NCBI RefSeq assembly: GCF_014648995.1
Contig: NZ_BMSE01000018.1
Location: 1 to 64,000, forward strand
Source: Streptomyces massasporeus
Lineage (GTDB): Bacteria > Actinomycetota > Actinomycetes > Streptomycetales > Streptomycetaceae
Reading direction: 5' to 3'
Length of the DNA: 64,000 nucleotides
Part shown: one piece after another, positions 24,884-33,291 of the stretch
Numbering within the stretch: position 1 is the stretch's first letter
Layout: each line of letters opens with the position of its first letter
Notes under the pieces: generated by a model
What the model was told of the DNA's origin: nothing
What the model saw: only the letters and a program-made list of their open reading frames with translations
Database searches by the model: none
Position numbers and translations under genes: made by a program

Positions 24884-27298
24884 CTACCGGTCCTGAACTC
24901 CGGGAACCCGGACGTCGACCACGCACACGTCGTCCCGCCGCACGTCCGGCAGCATCCGCGCGAGCAACGGCCCCAACGACCCCGGCCCGTCGCCGTGCGG
25001 GGCCGCCACCGCCTCGGCGAGCTGCTCCAGACCCCGGTCGATGCTGTCCGGGGGGTGCTCCACCAGGCCGTCGGTGTAGAGGATGAGCCGGTCGCCCGGG
25101 TCGAGACGGCACTCCGCCTCCTGGTAGACCGGCGTGGCGGACGCCCCGAGCAGCATGCCGCCGGGGCGGCGCAGGTACCGCGCCTCGCCGTCGCGCAGCA
25201 GCAGCGGCGGGGGATGCCCCGCCTGGGCCCAGACCAGGCGCCGGCGGCGGGGGTTGTAGCGGGCCAGCACCATCGTGGCGGTCGCGTGGGAGTCGCGTGA
25301 GTGCAGCAGCAGCGTGTTCAGCCGGGCGAGCGCCCCGGTCAGCGACGAGCCCGTGATGACCATGCCCTTCGCGGTGAACCGGAGCTGGGCCATGGTGGCC
25401 ACCGCGTCGACCCCGTGCCCGGCGACGTCGCCGACCACCAGCAGCGCGTCCCCGTCGGGCAGTTCGATGGCACTGAACCAGTCGCCGCCGACGTGCACAC
25501 CCGACTGGGCCGGCAGATAGGCGACCTCGACGCGCAGTCCGGCCAGGTGCACCGGCCGGTTGGCCATCGGCAGCAGCGCGTGCTGGAGCCGGGTGGCCAG
25601 GGTCCGCTCGGCCTGGAGCACGTCGTGCTGCGTCAGGATCGCCCGCTCGCTCTCGACCAGGGCCAGCTCGGCGCGCCGCCGGGCGGTCATGTCCTGCATG
25701 AAGCCGTGCACCTCGACAGGCGTGCCGTGCCGGTCGGCCACGGCCTCGGCCACCAGCCTCAGATGCCGGATGCCGCCGCTCGTCCGGATCCGGAAGGGCA
25801 CGTCGAACGGCCGCCCGTCGTGGACGAGTTCGCCGACGGCGCGCGTCAGCACGGGGGTGTCCTCGGGTAGCGCGAGCTCCGGAACCTCGGTCAGCCGCAC
25901 CGGGCCGTGCGCCGGGTCCCGGCCGACCAGGGAGAACACCTGGGTCGACCAGGAGGCCTCCTGCGTGGCCAGGTTCCAGTTCGCCCAGCCGAGACTGCCC
26001 AGCCGCTGCAGGTCCGCCAGCCGCTGCTCCTGCCGGTCGGAGGAGCCGTGCCGGATCCACGAGACGACGAGGGCGTCGCCGAGCGGCGCCACCCGGGCCG
26101 TGTAGAGGGACAGCTCGGCGACGCCCGCCACGACCTCTTCGTGCGCGAACGGCTCGCCCTCGTACGCCTTCCCGGTGGTCAGCACCTGCAGACAGCCCTG
26201 CCACAGCGGCTCGGCCGCCAGGGCCGGGCGCAGCTCCAGCAGTCGCCGCCCGGCCGGTTCCTCACCGGTCCGGCCCAGCAGGTCGCCCACCTGGGCGGTC
26301 GCGGCCTCCACCCGGAAGTCCTCGGTCTCGCCCGTCGCGGCCCGCAGCGGTGTGAGCAGCATCGCAGCGATCGGCAGGGCCTCGAACAGCGCCTGCACCG
26401 CGTCCGTGGCGGCGTCGGAGGCCCGCTCGGGCGGTGCGTCGAAGGCGCGCAGCCGGCCGGCGCACAGCCCGGTCACGCCCCGCAAGTGGGCGCGGTCGCG
26501 CGGGGTGAACGCCCCGGCGTGCCCGCGCAGCACACCGATGCAGATCTCGGCCGAGCCCGCGGCGAGGACGGGCAGCCAGGCGCGCGAGCGCCACCGCTCG
26601 GGAGGATCCCCGATGAGCAGGTACTGCCGCTTGTCCGCGGCGAAGTCCTCCAGCCAGCGCGGCTCGCCCGCCCGCAGCGCGTCCAGCGCCGCCATTCCGC
26701 TCAGCGGCGGTACCTGGAACCACTGGGCCGCCAGCTTGTCCTCGATGCCCGCGTGCCCGATCAGTTCGAGACCGCCGTCGGGCCTGCGGGCGTAGAGCAG
26801 GACCGCGTCCGCCGACATGTCGGGGCCGAGGTGGGCCAGCAGACACCGGGCGAGGTCGTGCGGAGTCGTCACCCGAACGAGGGCCTGTCCGAGGCGGGCC
26901 AGGGCGGCCGTGACGTCGTCCGGCGCGGCCGACTGCTCCAGGGCGTCTGCCCCGGAGCCGGGTGCGTCGACGCCGGGGAACTCACTCGCCCTGCCGGGGC
27001 CGGCCGGCGTGGGCGCGAGGCCGCCCAAGGTGATCCAGCACTCCTCCAGCAGGGTGTGGCGTGCGGCTTTGGCCTGCTGGAGCAGCTGCTCGCCCGCCGC
27101 GTCGGCGGTACACCCGCTCAGCGCCATCACCGCGCCCTTGGCCCGTTCCACGACAGCCGAGGTGGCCGCCTGGTCGCGCAGCCGGTCCATTTCGGCGCGT
27201 TGCCGGGCGACGATCTTGGCCAGTTCGACCAGGTCCGGTGCGGCACCGGGCTGCGCCGGCGTCACGGGCTCGCTCGTCACGCGTTGAGCATTGCACAC
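24884..27298 (-). CDS. Multi-domain sensor phosphatase: ANTAR-GAF-PAS-PAS-SpoIIE
   Basis: 804 residues. From the N-terminus: an ANTAR-like three-helix segment (about 25-95; RLRDQAATSAVVERAKGAVMALSGC, then ECWITLG), a GAF domain (about 125-285), a divergent PAS or GAF-like region (about 300-425), a PAS fold with PAC (about 430-570; LGWANWNLATQEASWS, then RLVAEAVADRHGTPVEV), a linker helix and a PP2C/SpoIIE domain (about 590-804) with GGDWFSAIELPDGDALLVVGDVAGHG and GVVEHP-like LYTDGLVEHPPDS, holding the metal-binding Asp residues. It presumably dephosphorylates an anti-sigma-factor antagonist. The start is uncertain; a GTG at 27280 is also possible. Confidence 0.88.
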   Translation of the reverse strand: MCNAQRVTSEPVTPAQPGAAPDLVELAKIVARQRAEMDRLRDQAATSAVVERAKGAVMALSGCTADAAGEQLLQQAKAARHTLLEECWITLGGLAPTPAGPGRASEFPGVDAPGSGADALEQSAAPDDVTAALARLGQALVRVTTPHDLARCLLAHLGPDMSADAVLLYARRPDGGLELIGHAGIEDKLAAQWFQVPPLSGMAALDALRAGEPRWLEDFAADKRQYLLIGDPPERWRSRAWLPVLAAGSAEICIGVLRGHAGAFTPRDRAHLRGVTGLCAGRLRAFDAPPERASDAATDAVQALFEALPIAAMLLTPLRAATGETEDFRVEAATAQVGDLLGRTGEEPAGRRLLELRPALAAEPLWQGCLQVLTTGKAYEGEPFAHEEVVAGVAELSLYTARVAPLGDALVVSWIRHGSSDRQEQRLADLQRLGSLGWANWNLATQEASWSTQVFSLVGRDPAHGPVRLTEVPELALPEDTPVLTRAVGELVHDGRPFDVPFRIRTSGGIRHLRLVAEAVADRHGTPVEVHGFMQDMTARRRAELALVESERAILTQHDVLQAERTLATRLQHALLPMANRPVHLAGLRVEVAYLPAQSGVHVGGDWFSAIELPDGDALLVVGDVAGHGVDAVATMAQLRFTAKGMVITGSSLTGALARLNTLLLHSRDSHATATMVLARYNPRRRRLVWAQAGHPPPLLLRDGEARYLRRPGGMLLGASATPVYQEAECRLDPGDRLILYTDGLVEHPPDSIDRGLEQLAEAVAAPHGDGPGSLGPLLARMLPDVRRDDVCVVDVRVPGVQDR

Positions 27299-27386
27299 CT
27301 GGCCCGATTCGAAGACCGCCTTGTGCGCACGGACTGCTCACCCGCCCCAGGCACCCCATCGGTCGCACTAGCCTCTGGCGGACTGC

Positions 27387-27953
27387 TCAGCTGCCGTCGC
27401 GCGGATACAGCCACAGCCGCAGCAGCCTGCTCAGCCGCGGCATCACCAGATACGTCAGTACCGGCAGCAGGACCAGCGGGAAGACCGCGGCCCGCAGGGG
27501 CAGCGGCCAGCCGGTGGTGTGGGGCGTCACCAGCCACTGGATGAGCAGGGTGAAGGGGTAGGCGCCGAGGAAGGTCGTGAGGACCATCTTCCATCGGGGC
27601 GGGGCCTGCACGGTGGTGCCGGGCAGGCTGAACCAGGTCTCCATGCCGGTCGTCGACTGGCGTTCGCTGCTGACCTCGGTGGCGATGTCCTCGATCCGCC
27701 GGTGCCAGTGCGCGCGCTCCTCGGACTCCAGCCACGCGGCGAGCCGGTGCCGGTCGGACCAGCGCAGTACCGCGTGGTAGCGGTGGCCGTCCTCGGGTGT
27801 CAGCCAGGAGACGCCCTCGTTGCCGGGGAACTGCCGGGCGCAGCGGGTGATGCCGTGCGTCCACTCCTCGAACCGCTCCTCGTGGCCGGGGCGCACCTGC
27901 CAGGTCAGGACCGTGGTCACGGGCTCGCCGCGCCGGGCTTCGGTGGTGCTCAT
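27387..27953 (-). CDS. ABM-domain (antibiotic biosynthesis monooxygenase-like) membrane protein
   Basis: About 188 residues. The first half is an alpha+beta barrel of the ABM type (VTTVLTWQVRPGHEERFEEW, then YHAVLRWSDRHRLAAWLESEER). The second half has two membrane helices (MVLTTFLGAYPFTLLIQWLV and AAVFPLVLLPVLTYLVMPRL). This fusion is common in actinobacteria; its reaction is unknown, and it may be a heme or quinone-interacting membrane monooxygenase. The start at ATG 27951-27953 has only a weak ribosome site. It lies 88 bases downstream of the SpoIIE gene's start, separately transcribed or from the neighbour upstream. Confidence 0.78.
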   Translation of the reverse strand: MSTTEARRGEPVTTVLTWQVRPGHEERFEEWTHGITRCARQFPGNEGVSWLTPEDGHRYHAVLRWSDRHRLAAWLESEERAHWHRRIEDIATEVSSERQSTTGMETWFSLPGTTVQAPPRWKMVLTTFLGAYPFTLLIQWLVTPHTTGWPLPLRAAVFPLVLLPVLTYLVMPRLSRLLRLWLYPRDGS

Positions 27954-27996
27954 TCCCCCACGTGTGCCACGCGCGGCGCGAGTCATGCCCGCCGGC

Positions 27997-28371
27997 TCAC
28001 GGCTGTCGGTTCGCCTCGACCAGGGCCTGGGTGACCGCCCGGACGCTGCGGGCGATGTGCTGGAGCTGCATGACCTCGGCCGCGTACAGCTTGATCGTGT
28101 GCTCGATGACCCCCTCGTGCAGGCCGAGTCCGGGCAGGTCGGCGCGGGCGGTCTGCAGGGCGGTGCGGGCGACCCGGATCTCGTTCTGGACCTGGATCTG
28201 GGCGTGCCGGGCGAGCAGGACGGGGTGGCGGATGAACACGGGGTATCCGGCGTAGCGCGTGGGCACCAGCTCGCGCAGCCACTTGGCCGCCGAGCGTTCC
28301 CAGTCGTAGCTCCCGGGGGTCTTGACCTGGCAGGGCCAGTCCGGGCTGATGCGCGTGGTCGTCAGGGGCAT
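27997..28371 (-). CDS. Conserved helical protein of unknown function
   Basis: 124 residues starting MPLTTTRISPDWPCQVKTPG; SYDWERSAAKWLRELVPTRYAGYP follows, and the rest is mostly helix (HAQIQVQNEIRVARTALQTAR, then IKLYAAEVMQLQHIARSVRAV). A DUF-type protein I cannot name. The ATG at 28369-28371 has GGAAG eight bases before; an earlier ATG at 28377 is less well spaced. The 5' leader is about 160 bases long and contains a very strong hairpin, with an A/T-rich promoter upstream. Confidence 0.65.
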   Translation of the reverse strand: MPLTTTRISPDWPCQVKTPGSYDWERSAAKWLRELVPTRYAGYPVFIRHPVLLARHAQIQVQNEIRVARTALQTARADLPGLGLHEGVIEHTIKLYAAEVMQLQHIARSVRAVTQALVEANRQP

Positions 28372-28417
28372 GATCATCGCTTCCGGGTGTGCGGCGTCGC
28401 GTGGGTGGACGACGGGG

Positions 28418-28457
28418 CGTGGCGGCCCCGGCCTAGGGGATGGCCGGGGCCGCCACG
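28418..28457. terminator. Very strong 16-bp perfect stem-loop
   Basis: CGTGGCGGCCCCGGCC (28418-28433) and GGCCGGGGCCGCCACG (28442-28457) pair without error around an eight-base loop. It lies in the predicted leader of the 124-residue gene (minus strand), 47 bases before its start and downstream of an A/T-rich promoter, so it may act as an attenuator for that gene as well as a terminator for the RpiR gene upstream. No T tract. Confidence 0.6.
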
Positions 28458-28539
28458 AACACCCGGGACCCGGAGTGGGTAGGACCCGGCTCCACGGGTG
28501 CGGAACGGATCCGGAACTACCGGGTCGCGATCCGTGAGC

Positions 28540-28589
28540 AGTATTTATATATGCCATCCGGTTTGCAAGGAGCATGAAAACATTCATGC
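28540..28589 (-). promoter_or_regulatory. A/T-rich promoter with an upstream inverted repeat
   Basis: On the minus strand TTGCAA (28563-28568) and AATACT (28540-28545) are 17 bases apart, a plausible vegetative promoter for the 124-residue gene. Directly upstream stands GCATGAA-AACA-TTCATGC (28572-28589), a perfect 7+7 inverted repeat of the TGAAnnnnTTCA kind. The RpiR regulator gene lies just upstream, and this could be its site. The tract is one of the few strongly A/T-rich patches of the window. Confidence 0.45.
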
Positions 28590-28647
28590 GCGCTTTGTTG
28601 CGGATGGTCCCCATGTGAGGTCCCCACGCGAGGTCCGGATGTGCCGC

Positions 28648-29565
28648 TCAGTCCCTGAGGAAGAACTGGTGCTGGTCGGCGACCTGCTCGTACTCCTCCA
28701 GCCGCGCCTGCGTCCGCTCCGGATCCGCGTCCGTCATGGCCTGCAGCAGCGCCGAGCACATCACGCCCGGGGCCGCGTAGGAGTCGAAGACCAGGCGCGA
28801 CCCGGTCCCGAGGGCGAAGACGACGTCGGCCTCGTCCGCGAGCGGCCCCAGCGCCAGATCGGTGATCAGGGCGACCTTGAGCCCGGCGCCCCGCGCCACC
28901 CGCACGGCCGTCAGGGTCTCCTGGGCGTGCCGGGGCATGGAGAACGCCAGCACCCACGTACCTCCCGCCTCACGCGACTGCAGCAGCGCGTCGTAGGCGA
29001 CGCTGCCGCCCCGGGTCACCAGCCGTACGTCCGGATGGATCCGGCGGGCGGCGTAGGCGAAGTACTCGGCGAGTGAGACGGAGATGCGCAGCCCGAGGAC
29101 CGTCAGCGGCGCGGACGAGGAGAACTTGCGGCCGACGTCGATGACCACGTTCGGGTCGGCCAGGTCCCGCCGCAGGTTCTCCAGGTTTTCGATCTCGGCG
29201 TCGACCGCCGCCTGCAGTTCGTTGCCGTGCGTCTCCTCGGCCGGGCCGACGGCGAGGGTGCCCAGCGCGATCGACTGGAGCTTCTCCCGCAGCGCCGGGT
29301 AGCCGCTGAAGCCGACCGCCGAGGCGAACCGCGTCACCGAGGGCTGGCTCACCCCGACCCGGTCCGCGAGATCCGTGATCGACAGGAACGCCGCCTCGGT
29401 GATGTGCTCGATCAGGTACTGCGCGATGCGCCGCTGCCCCGGGGACAGCCGGGGCCGGTCGAAGAGTGACCTGAGCTGGGCGGACGGGGAGACCTCCGCC
29501 TCGGGGGCGGCCTTCCCCGAGGTGATCGCGGATGCCTGTGCGCGTGCCTGCTGCGGCGATGGCAC
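28648..29565 (-). CDS. RpiR/MurR-family transcriptional regulator
   Basis: 305 residues. N-terminal HTH_6 domain (about 30-105; RPRLSPGQRRIAQYLIEHITEAAFLSI then LADRVGVSQPSVTRFASAVGFSGYPALREKL), a sugar isomerase (SIS) domain (about 135-270) that binds a phosphosugar (LGLRISVSLAEYFAYAARRI, then RGGSVAYDALLQS). Such regulators respond to sugar phosphates. The GTG at 29563-29565 is chosen because AAGGAGG stands seven bases before it; the ORF extends 24 bases further upstream without a ribosome site. No sugar-metabolism gene is adjacent, so its targets may be elsewhere. Confidence 0.9.
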   Translation of the reverse strand: MPSPQQARAQASAITSGKAAPEAEVSPSAQLRSLFDRPRLSPGQRRIAQYLIEHITEAAFLSITDLADRVGVSQPSVTRFASAVGFSGYPALREKLQSIALGTLAVGPAEETHGNELQAAVDAEIENLENLRRDLADPNVVIDVGRKFSSSAPLTVLGLRISVSLAEYFAYAARRIHPDVRLVTRGGSVAYDALLQSREAGGTWVLAFSMPRHAQETLTAVRVARGAGLKVALITDLALGPLADEADVVFALGTGSRLVFDSYAAPGVMCSALLQAMTDADPERTQARLEEYEQVADQHQFFLRD

Positions 29566-29720
29566 CGGTGCGCCTCCTTCGTCTCCCACGGACGTTCAAC
29601 ATAGCTCACGCACCGTAGTGACCAGGGCTTCTTCGGGCAGCATGAGCTGCCCCGCGCGGGGATACCCGTACGCCGGGCGGGAACCCGCCGCCGCACACCA
29701 CCCCCGAGAGGAGCCCCGTC

Positions 29721-29882
29721 ATGACCGTCCCGGAGGAGAACCGGCCCAAGACGGAGACCACCGACGACCTGCTGGACCACAGGGACGAGAACCACCCCCG
29801 CCCGCCGGGCGGGACCGGCCGCACGATGCGCGAGGCCCTGGAGGAGGCCGAGGTGCGCCCCGACGACTACGACGACCGGTAG
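29721..29882 (+). CDS. Small acidic protein of unknown function (53 residues)
   Basis: Begins MTVPEENRPKTETTDDLLDH and ends with EALEEAEVRPDDYDDR; very charged, with no hydrophobic core, probably disordered. GAGAGGAG is seven bases before the ATG, a strong Streptomyces ribosome site, and GC3 is high. The gene is followed by the FhaA-domain gene 52 bases on, perhaps in one transcript. I do not recognise a family. Confidence 0.6.
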   Translation: MTVPEENRPKTETTDDLLDHRDENHPRPPGGTGRTMREALEEAEVRPDDYDDR

Positions 29883-29934
29883 GGCACCCCGGCACCCCCC
29901 GACCGACGACGACGCTTCCGGCAGGAGAGACGGC

Positions 29935-30336
29935 ATGAGCGCGCTGAGTGCGCTGGAACAGACCCTGGAGAACCGATGGGACGCGCTGTGGGCGCGACTG
30001 CGCGACAAGGAACCGGTCGAGGTCCTCGACGCCCTGCAACGCGAGTGCGACGACAACGCCGTGGTGTGCCGTGAGGGACGCGTCATGGTCCCCAACGCCT
30101 ACGACGTGGAACTGCCCGAAGACGTGCACGAGCATCTGACCCGCACCGGCACCGACGTGGGACAGGCCCTCACCGACAGCCTGTCCCGTCACGCGGAACG
30201 CCGCGGCTACGAGTTCGCCGGCCCGCTGGCGGTCCACGTGGCGCGGTGCCCCGACGTGCCCAACGGCCGCTACCGGGTGGCCTCCAAGGTCATGCAGCAC
30301 GTGAGCGCGGACGGGTTCTTCCACGCGACGCACTGA
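29935..30336 (+). CDS. Stand-alone FhaA N-terminal domain protein (DUF3662)
   Basis: 133 residues with the pattern of the FhaA N-terminal domain: LEQTLENRWDALWARL, then EVLDALQRECDDNAVVC, RVMVPNAYDVELPEDVHEHL and FAGPLAVHVARCPDVPNGRYRV. In FhaA this domain precedes a linker and an FHA domain, and is tied to cell-wall synthesis and PknB signalling. Here there is no FHA domain and no linker. The gene is not with the division/kinase cluster, so it is a paralogue with unknown role. The ATG at 29935 follows GCAGGAGAG. Confidence 0.78.
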   Translation: MSALSALEQTLENRWDALWARLRDKEPVEVLDALQRECDDNAVVCREGRVMVPNAYDVELPEDVHEHLTRTGTDVGQALTDSLSRHAERRGYEFAGPLAVHVARCPDVPNGRYRVASKVMQHVSADGFFHATH

Positions 30337-30354
30337 CGCACGCGCACCGCCGCC

Positions 30355-31040
30355 TCAACGGCGGTACACCGTGATCGAGGGCCCGACGTCATCGACGGGG
30401 TGGCTGCCGCCGATCAGCTCGGCCAGCCGCCCCGAGGGCCTTCGCCGCCGCCGAGTCCGACACGACCAGCAGTCCCCGCACCGCGTGGACCGGCACGCGT
30501 CGGGGATCCGAGGCCTCGATGCCGTAGAAGGACGGCACCCCACTTCCCTTGTAGACGAGCCACAGCCGCTCACCCGGGTACCGGTCGCGGAGCCGGCCCG
30601 CGAGCCGCCCGAGGTCCTGCCCCCCGTCCACATTCGAGTCGTGCAGCCACTGCCGGGTCCTGCCCGCCCCCCGAACGCCTCGATGAGTAGGGCAGACAGT
30701 AGGGGCACTCCCGTGCCGAACTCCGCGGCGAGGTCCACCAGCACGGCCACCCCCATGGACACCCACCGCCGCCGCACCAGCAGCACGCCGCGGTCTCCGG
30801 CGCGCCCGCCACACCAGCCACGCCGAGGTCAGCACGAACCCCGCAGCCGGCACATCGAGCGTCGCGAGGGAGCCGTGGGCGGTGAGGTCGGGGGAGAAGC
30901 GGTACAGCGCGAGCGCGCCCGCGTACACCGGTTCGTCGATCGTCGGGGTCTGTAGCACGGCGGTCGTGGACCATCACCAAGGCCATCTGGGCGAGCAGGG
31001 CAGCCACCAGGAGCCGCACCGCCCACCGTCTGCCCGGCCG
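30355..31040 (-). pseudogene. Frameshifted remnant of a membrane glycosyltransferase (ArnT/PMT type)
   Basis: Reading the minus strand, a first helix RLLVAALLAQMALVMVHD is followed in the next frame by IDEPVYAGALALYRFSPDL and then LDVPAAGFVLTSAWLVWR (the DE(P) motif of GT-C enzymes), then in a third frame by WVSMGVAVLVDLAAEFGTGV, then back in the second frame QWLHDSNVDGGQDLGRLAGR and RYPGERLWLVYKGSGVPSFY, ending in the third frame with SHPVDDVGPSITVYRR and a stop at 30355. The order matches the conserved parts of this family but with at least four frame changes and most of the membrane domain gone. Confidence 0.6.
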
Positions 31041-31156
31041 CCGAGCGGGTTCGGCCGGTGCCGGGGGGCGAGGGCGACACGGGCCGGGGAACGGCGGGAG
31101 CCCATCCAGAGGTCCCTCACGGACCCACTCTGCAACAGCCCCCGCCGTGGAAAGCG

Positions 31157-33070
31157 CTACCGCCGCACGAGGCGCACCGACAGACCGTCAGCCGTGTGGA
31201 CGGGCACCGCCCGCAGCGTCTCGGAGTCCAGCTCCACGCGGTCGAACCGGCCGCGCAGCTGCCCGGCGGACAGGACGGGGACCGTCGTGCCCGCGACCGG
31301 CGGCCGCTCGGCGTCGAGCCGCAGCGACAGCACGCTGCCCCGCTCCAGCAGAACCCGACGGCCCGCCGTGAGGGCCGGGCCGTGGTTCCGGCGCAGCGGC
31401 AGCTCCAGCGTCGACTCGCGCTCCTGGATGTAGGAGCCGCGCACCCGCAGGACCTCGGCCGCGCGGAGCGTGCCGCCCGTGACCCGGACGTCGCCCTCGC
31501 CCAGGGCGTTCGGCGACGCGGCGACCAGTGTGCCGGCCTCCAGGACGGTCCCGCCGCGGTAGCGGTTGTGGCCCGCCAGGGTGAGCGTGCCCGAGCCGCG
31601 CTTGGTCAGACCGCCGTCCCCCTCGATGTCGTTGCGCCAGCTGTCGGCCGCGTGGAAGCCCCCGGCCGCCGCGTCCAGCGTCACGGTGACGTCCCGGTCG
31701 AAGGCGCCGTAGCCGTCCGCCGCGGCGAACAGGTTCAAACGGCCCCACTGCTCGAAGCCGTCCAGCAGGACGTAGCCGGAGGGCAGCGCCGTCGTCCGCA
31801 GCACCTCGCGACGCTGGGCCGCGCTCAGGTACGGCAGCCGCGTCTCCAGCAGCACCTCCGCGCCCTTCGGCACGCTCAGCGGGTCCTTGCGGCCGCGGCG
31901 CGGCAGGACGTACGTCAACCGGGGCCCGACCGCACGCGAGTTGGCCTCGCGGTCGGCGTAGGCGTCCCCGGCGCCGGGGTGGGCGTAGTCGTAGAGAGTG
32001 TCGGCCGTGGTGCCGGTCCGCTGTGTGAAGTAGGCGAGGGCCTGGGCGCGGGCGGCTGCCTTGAGTTCGGCGTTCGCCGGGTCGGCCAGCGTCGCGGCCG
32101 TCAGGGCGGTGGCCATGATCCGGCCGCCGATGACGTCGACGGTGGAGTGCATGCCCGACATGATCCGGGTGTGGCTGAGCTCGAACGCCCGCGTCACCAG
32201 CTCCTGGAACCGCTCCGGCACCGCGTACGCGAAGGCCAGCCCGGCCAGGTGGAAGGCGTTGGTGTGGCCGCTGGGGAAACCGCCGTCCTCCTGCGCGTTC
32301 TCGGAGCGCTGGCGCAGCAGCTGCGGTGCCACGACCACGTCCGAGTCGTACACCGGGTAGCCGAGCGCGTCCTTCGCGCCGGTGTCGACGACCTCGCTGT
32401 CCTCGTTCATCCGCCACGGGCGCGGGTACTGGAAGGCGAACTTGCCCGGGTTGCCCGAGGCGAACGGGCCGCGCACGGTGTCGACCAGCTTCGCCACCTG
32501 GCCGAGGTCCGAGTCGTACGAGCCCGCCCCGAGGGCGGATCCGGCCGGGGCGTCGGCGGGCAGGGTGTCGTTGATCTTCCCGGGGGGCGTGCCGTCCGGG
32601 GCGGTGGTGATCGACGTGACGGCCTTGGCACCCGCCTTGTACAGGCCCTCGAGCGGACCGAGGCCGGCGATCATGGCGTAGCTCTGGTGCTGGCGGTCGT
32701 AGAGGAAGGCCTCCTTCGCCTGCGCCTCGGTGCGGGCCCGGGTGATGCGGGCGCAATAGCGCATGTTGGCGCGCAGTACCTCGCGGTCCATGACTCGGCC
32801 GGTGTTCCAGGCGTCGCCGGTCTTCCACACCTTCGACATGCCGCCCAGGATCCGGACGACGGCGTTGGTCTCCGGGGTGAGGTTCGCGGCGATGTTCGAC
32901 TTGTAGTCGTCGACGAACGCGGCGAAGCCCGTGGCGGCCTGCGCGTCCGCGGCGCCGAGCCAGGACGCGAAGGTCGGCGCGGCGAGCAGGCCCGCCGAGG
33001 CGCCGAGGGAGGTCTTGAGGAAGCCCCGCCTGTCGACGGTGGCGGGGGAGCGGTGCCCGGCTGATGACAT
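31157..33070 (-). CDS. Tat-exported vanadium-dependent haloperoxidase / PAP2-type phosphatase
   Basis: 637 residues. A twin-arginine signal DRRGFLKTSLGASAGLL (about 12-28) precedes the helical PAP2/haloperoxidase domain (about 50-400). The conserved phosphate- or vanadate-binding site shows GGFPSGHTNAF with His269, and SHTRIMSGMHSTVDVIGG with Arg and His308. The C-terminal third (about 450-637) is beta-rich, with GSGTLTLAGHNRYRGGTVLEAGTLV, an autotransporter-associated PATR-like repeat followed by decreasing copies. The protein should act outside the cell: either a halide oxidiser or an acid phosphatase. The ATG at 33068-33070 is preceded by AGAGAGG. Confidence 0.85.
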   Translation of the reverse strand: MSSAGHRSPATVDRRGFLKTSLGASAGLLAAPTFASWLGAADAQAATGFAAFVDDYKSNIAANLTPETNAVVRILGGMSKVWKTGDAWNTGRVMDREVLRANMRYCARITRARTEAQAKEAFLYDRQHQSYAMIAGLGPLEGLYKAGAKAVTSITTAPDGTPPGKINDTLPADAPAGSALGAGSYDSDLGQVAKLVDTVRGPFASGNPGKFAFQYPRPWRMNEDSEVVDTGAKDALGYPVYDSDVVVAPQLLRQRSENAQEDGGFPSGHTNAFHLAGLAFAYAVPERFQELVTRAFELSHTRIMSGMHSTVDVIGGRIMATALTAATLADPANAELKAAARAQALAYFTQRTGTTADTLYDYAHPGAGDAYADREANSRAVGPRLTYVLPRRGRKDPLSVPKGAEVLLETRLPYLSAAQRREVLRTTALPSGYVLLDGFEQWGRLNLFAAADGYGAFDRDVTVTLDAAAGGFHAADSWRNDIEGDGGLTKRGSGTLTLAGHNRYRGGTVLEAGTLVAASPNALGEGDVRVTGGTLRAAEVLRVRGSYIQERESTLELPLRRNHGPALTAGRRVLLERGSVLSLRLDAERPPVAGTTVPVLSAGQLRGRFDRVELDSETLRAVPVHTADGLSVRLVRR

Positions 33071-33291
33071 GGGTGCGCCTCTCTGGAGCTCTGCGAAGAA
33101 GGTGTCGTGGCGTTGCGCGACGGTGCGTCGGCCGCGTGGCCGGGAAGGTGGTGCAGGCTGTGCGACTTCTGGTGCCTGTGGCGACTTCTGTGGCACCTGT
33201 TGCGTACGAGCGAAGATCTACGGCCGTGCTGTGACCCTTCGGAGAGGGGTCGGCCACCGGCCGGTGGCCGGAGGGTGAACGGCGGCCCGGC

